Positions 14,958 through 15,700 of a stretch of DNA of 15,700 nucleotides are shown in pieces. The notes under the pieces are model-generated. The model did not search any database. It saw nothing but the letters and a program-made list of their open reading frames with translations, and was not told where the DNA came from. A program made the position numbers and the translations under genes. Position 1 is the first letter of the stretch. Each line of letters starts with the position of its first letter. The stretch comes from DAOUCV01 sp034432095 (GTDB lineage Bacteria > Chloroflexota > Dehalococcoidia > Dehalococcoidales > UBA2162): positions 1 through 15,700 of the forward strand of contig DAOUCV010000097.1 of assembly GCA_034432095.1 (NCBI GenBank), read 5' to 3'.

Positions 14958-15176
14958 GTGAGTATTGAGCGGATTGACCCCAAATTATGCAACGGCTGTG
15001 GCATATGCTTCGATAGGTGTCCCATGGATGTGATAAGAATAGACGAGCAAAGCAACAAGGCCATCATCAAATATTTTGAGGACTGTATATCTTGCAGCAA
15101 GTGTGAACTTGACTGCCTGCAAGCTGCTATATATGTTTCACCGGCAAGGCCCGCACGACCTCTGGTAGCATGGTAG
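14958..15176 (+). CDS. Two-[4Fe-4S] ferredoxin, AprB-like
   Basis: Small cytoplasmic electron carrier of 72 residues with two cluster motifs, CNGCGICFDRCP (11-22) and CISCSKCELDC (43-53), and a short C-terminal tail. The second motif lacks the Pro usually following the last Cys (CLQAA). The start is GTG at 14958 with GGGGAGG about 8 bases before it. Position directly behind the FrdA/AprA-like flavoprotein copies the aprBA and similar flavin-ferredoxin pairs, so it most likely feeds or drains the FAD of that protein. Confidence 0.88.
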   Translation: MSIERIDPKLCNGCGICFDRCPMDVIRIDEQSNKAIIKYFEDCISCSKCELDCLQAAIYVSPARPARPLVAW

Positions 15177-15524
15177 GCAGTCAACCAAAAAGCCTTTGGC
15201 TTGATGTCGACATTGTGATAGATACCGTGCTCGCCACTTCGAAACTGAATACGACGAAGATAGCGACCCAAGCGGAAGCCTCATAAAATATTGGCCAATT
15301 ATAGACCGAGGAGAGGGTCTCTTGACGATCATTGAGGTCTGGGGAAGGGACGAACGGTAGCTCGTGGGTATGCCGAGCTAGCCAAATGGGTAGGGGTGGA
15401 GCTCAGAGAAGTGTGCCCGAACTTCGATTACAACTTCCTTGAAAGAAGTGATGGGGCGTCGAGGCCGATGGTTGGAGCCATAATTCAGCTTGTCAAGGCT
15501 AGTTTACAGGTGCTAAACCAATGA
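15170..15524 (+). pseudogene. Small unidentified gene broken into three reading frames
   Basis: Three overlapping open stretches read as one protein interrupted by two -1 steps. Frame one starts with ATG at 15170 (overlapping the ferredoxin stop) and reads MVGSQPKSLWLDVDIV. Frame two is open 15205-15357 and reads, in part, RARHFETEYDEDSDPSGS and LIKYWPIIDRGEGLLTIIEV. Frame three is open from 15336 to a TGA at 15522-15524 and reads TVARGYAELAKWVGVELREV and later GASRPMVGAIIQLVKASLQV. Adding one base at each joint would yield a soluble protein of about 118 residues. I do not recognise the family. The regular sequence of each piece argues that this was or is a real gene, either decayed or carrying two consensus errors. 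It would be the third gene of the flavoprotein operon. Confidence 0.5.
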
Positions 15525-15622
15525 GCGACTTGGGGATTTGTGTTTGCGCAAGACCGGGGGGCAGAGTTGTCATGTGCGACACAAACTGGCTTTTTGTTGA
15601 ACAGTACATTAGGATTTATTGA
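15521..15622 (+). CDS. Possible very small protein or broken gene start
   Basis: An ATG at 15521 overlaps the TGA of the preceding broken gene in an ATGA and opens a 33-codon frame (MSDLGICVCARPGGRVVMCD, then TNWLFVEQYIRIY). The coupling suggests a translated gene, but the frame is short, unrecognised and could be another truncated piece. Confidence 0.25.
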   Translation: MSDLGICVCARPGGRVVMCDTNWLFVEQYIRIY

Positions 15623-15644
15623 ATTATCAGAGCAGCTTCTTTCT

Positions 15645-15673
15645 TTGAGAGGTCTGCTATGAAAGGGTATAAT
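15645..15673 (+). promoter_or_regulatory. Strong sigma70-like promoter reading out of the window
   Basis: TTGAGA (15645-15650), a 17-base spacer and an exact TATAAT (15668-15673). Transcription would start near 15680 and serve a gene beyond the right edge. The 120 bases before it show no gene other than the end of the small frame at 15521-15622. Confidence 0.6.
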
Positions 15674-15700
15674 TCTAGAAGAGGACGGATACGGTGGCTA

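Noticed and set aside
1..15700. tRNA, rRNA, CRISPR array, insertion sequence or integrase
   Set aside because: Nothing resembling these was seen on either strand; the only mobility hints are the CaiB remnant joint and small inverted repeats.

Overview
The window looks like a chromosomal stretch from an uncultured anaerobic bacterium. My best guess is Chloroflexota, class Dehalococcoidia, but this is inferred from protein style and no taxonomic marker gene is present. The pointers are a substrate-binding lipoprotein with a long Lys/Glu/Val-rich linker ending in PKYGG, an oxalate/formate-type MFS carrier next to a CaiB/BaiF remnant, a CCG-domain Fe-S protein paired with a GlcD-type flavoprotein, and oxygen-sensitive glycyl-radical chemistry.

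Left part (1-3129): the 3' part of an MFS carrier (+) is followed by a short N-terminal scrap of a class III (CaiB/BaiF) CoA-transferase that breaks off after about 30 codons. Convergent to these is a two-gene family I (glutaconate-type) CoA-transferase operon (-) with a 4-bp ATGA overlap. Middle (3130-4861): two gene-poor stretches flank cutA (-). Both are rich in self-complementary segments. The first lies behind a sigma70-like promoter and could be a long 5' leader for the CoA-transferase genes. The second is a strong candidate for an unrecognised structured RNA.

Core (4862-13022, all -): an orphan family 5 substrate-binding lipoprotein has its own promoter and a strong terminator. After a further promoter come a glycyl-radical enzyme (GRE), its radical-SAM activase, an FAD-linked oxidase and a two-CCG-domain Fe-S protein. 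The likely scheme is uptake of an organic substrate, radical cleavage or elimination by the GRE, oxidation of a 2-hydroxyacid- or alcohol-like product by the flavoprotein with electrons passing to the Fe-S protein, and CoA activation of an acid by the CoA-transferase. The substrate is not identifiable. The key anomaly is that the glycyl-radical domain, with its RVSGY motif, is encoded in the -1 frame after an A6 run. As written, the GRE ends 7 codons later without its radical glycine.

Right part (13244-15700, +): a FrdA/AprA-like flavoprotein and an AprB-like two-cluster ferredoxin diverge from the lipoprotein gene. They are followed by a small gene that is broken into three frames, and by a good promoter pointing out of the window. 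The recurrent one-base losses (one in the GRE, two in the small gene) could be real decay or local consensus errors.
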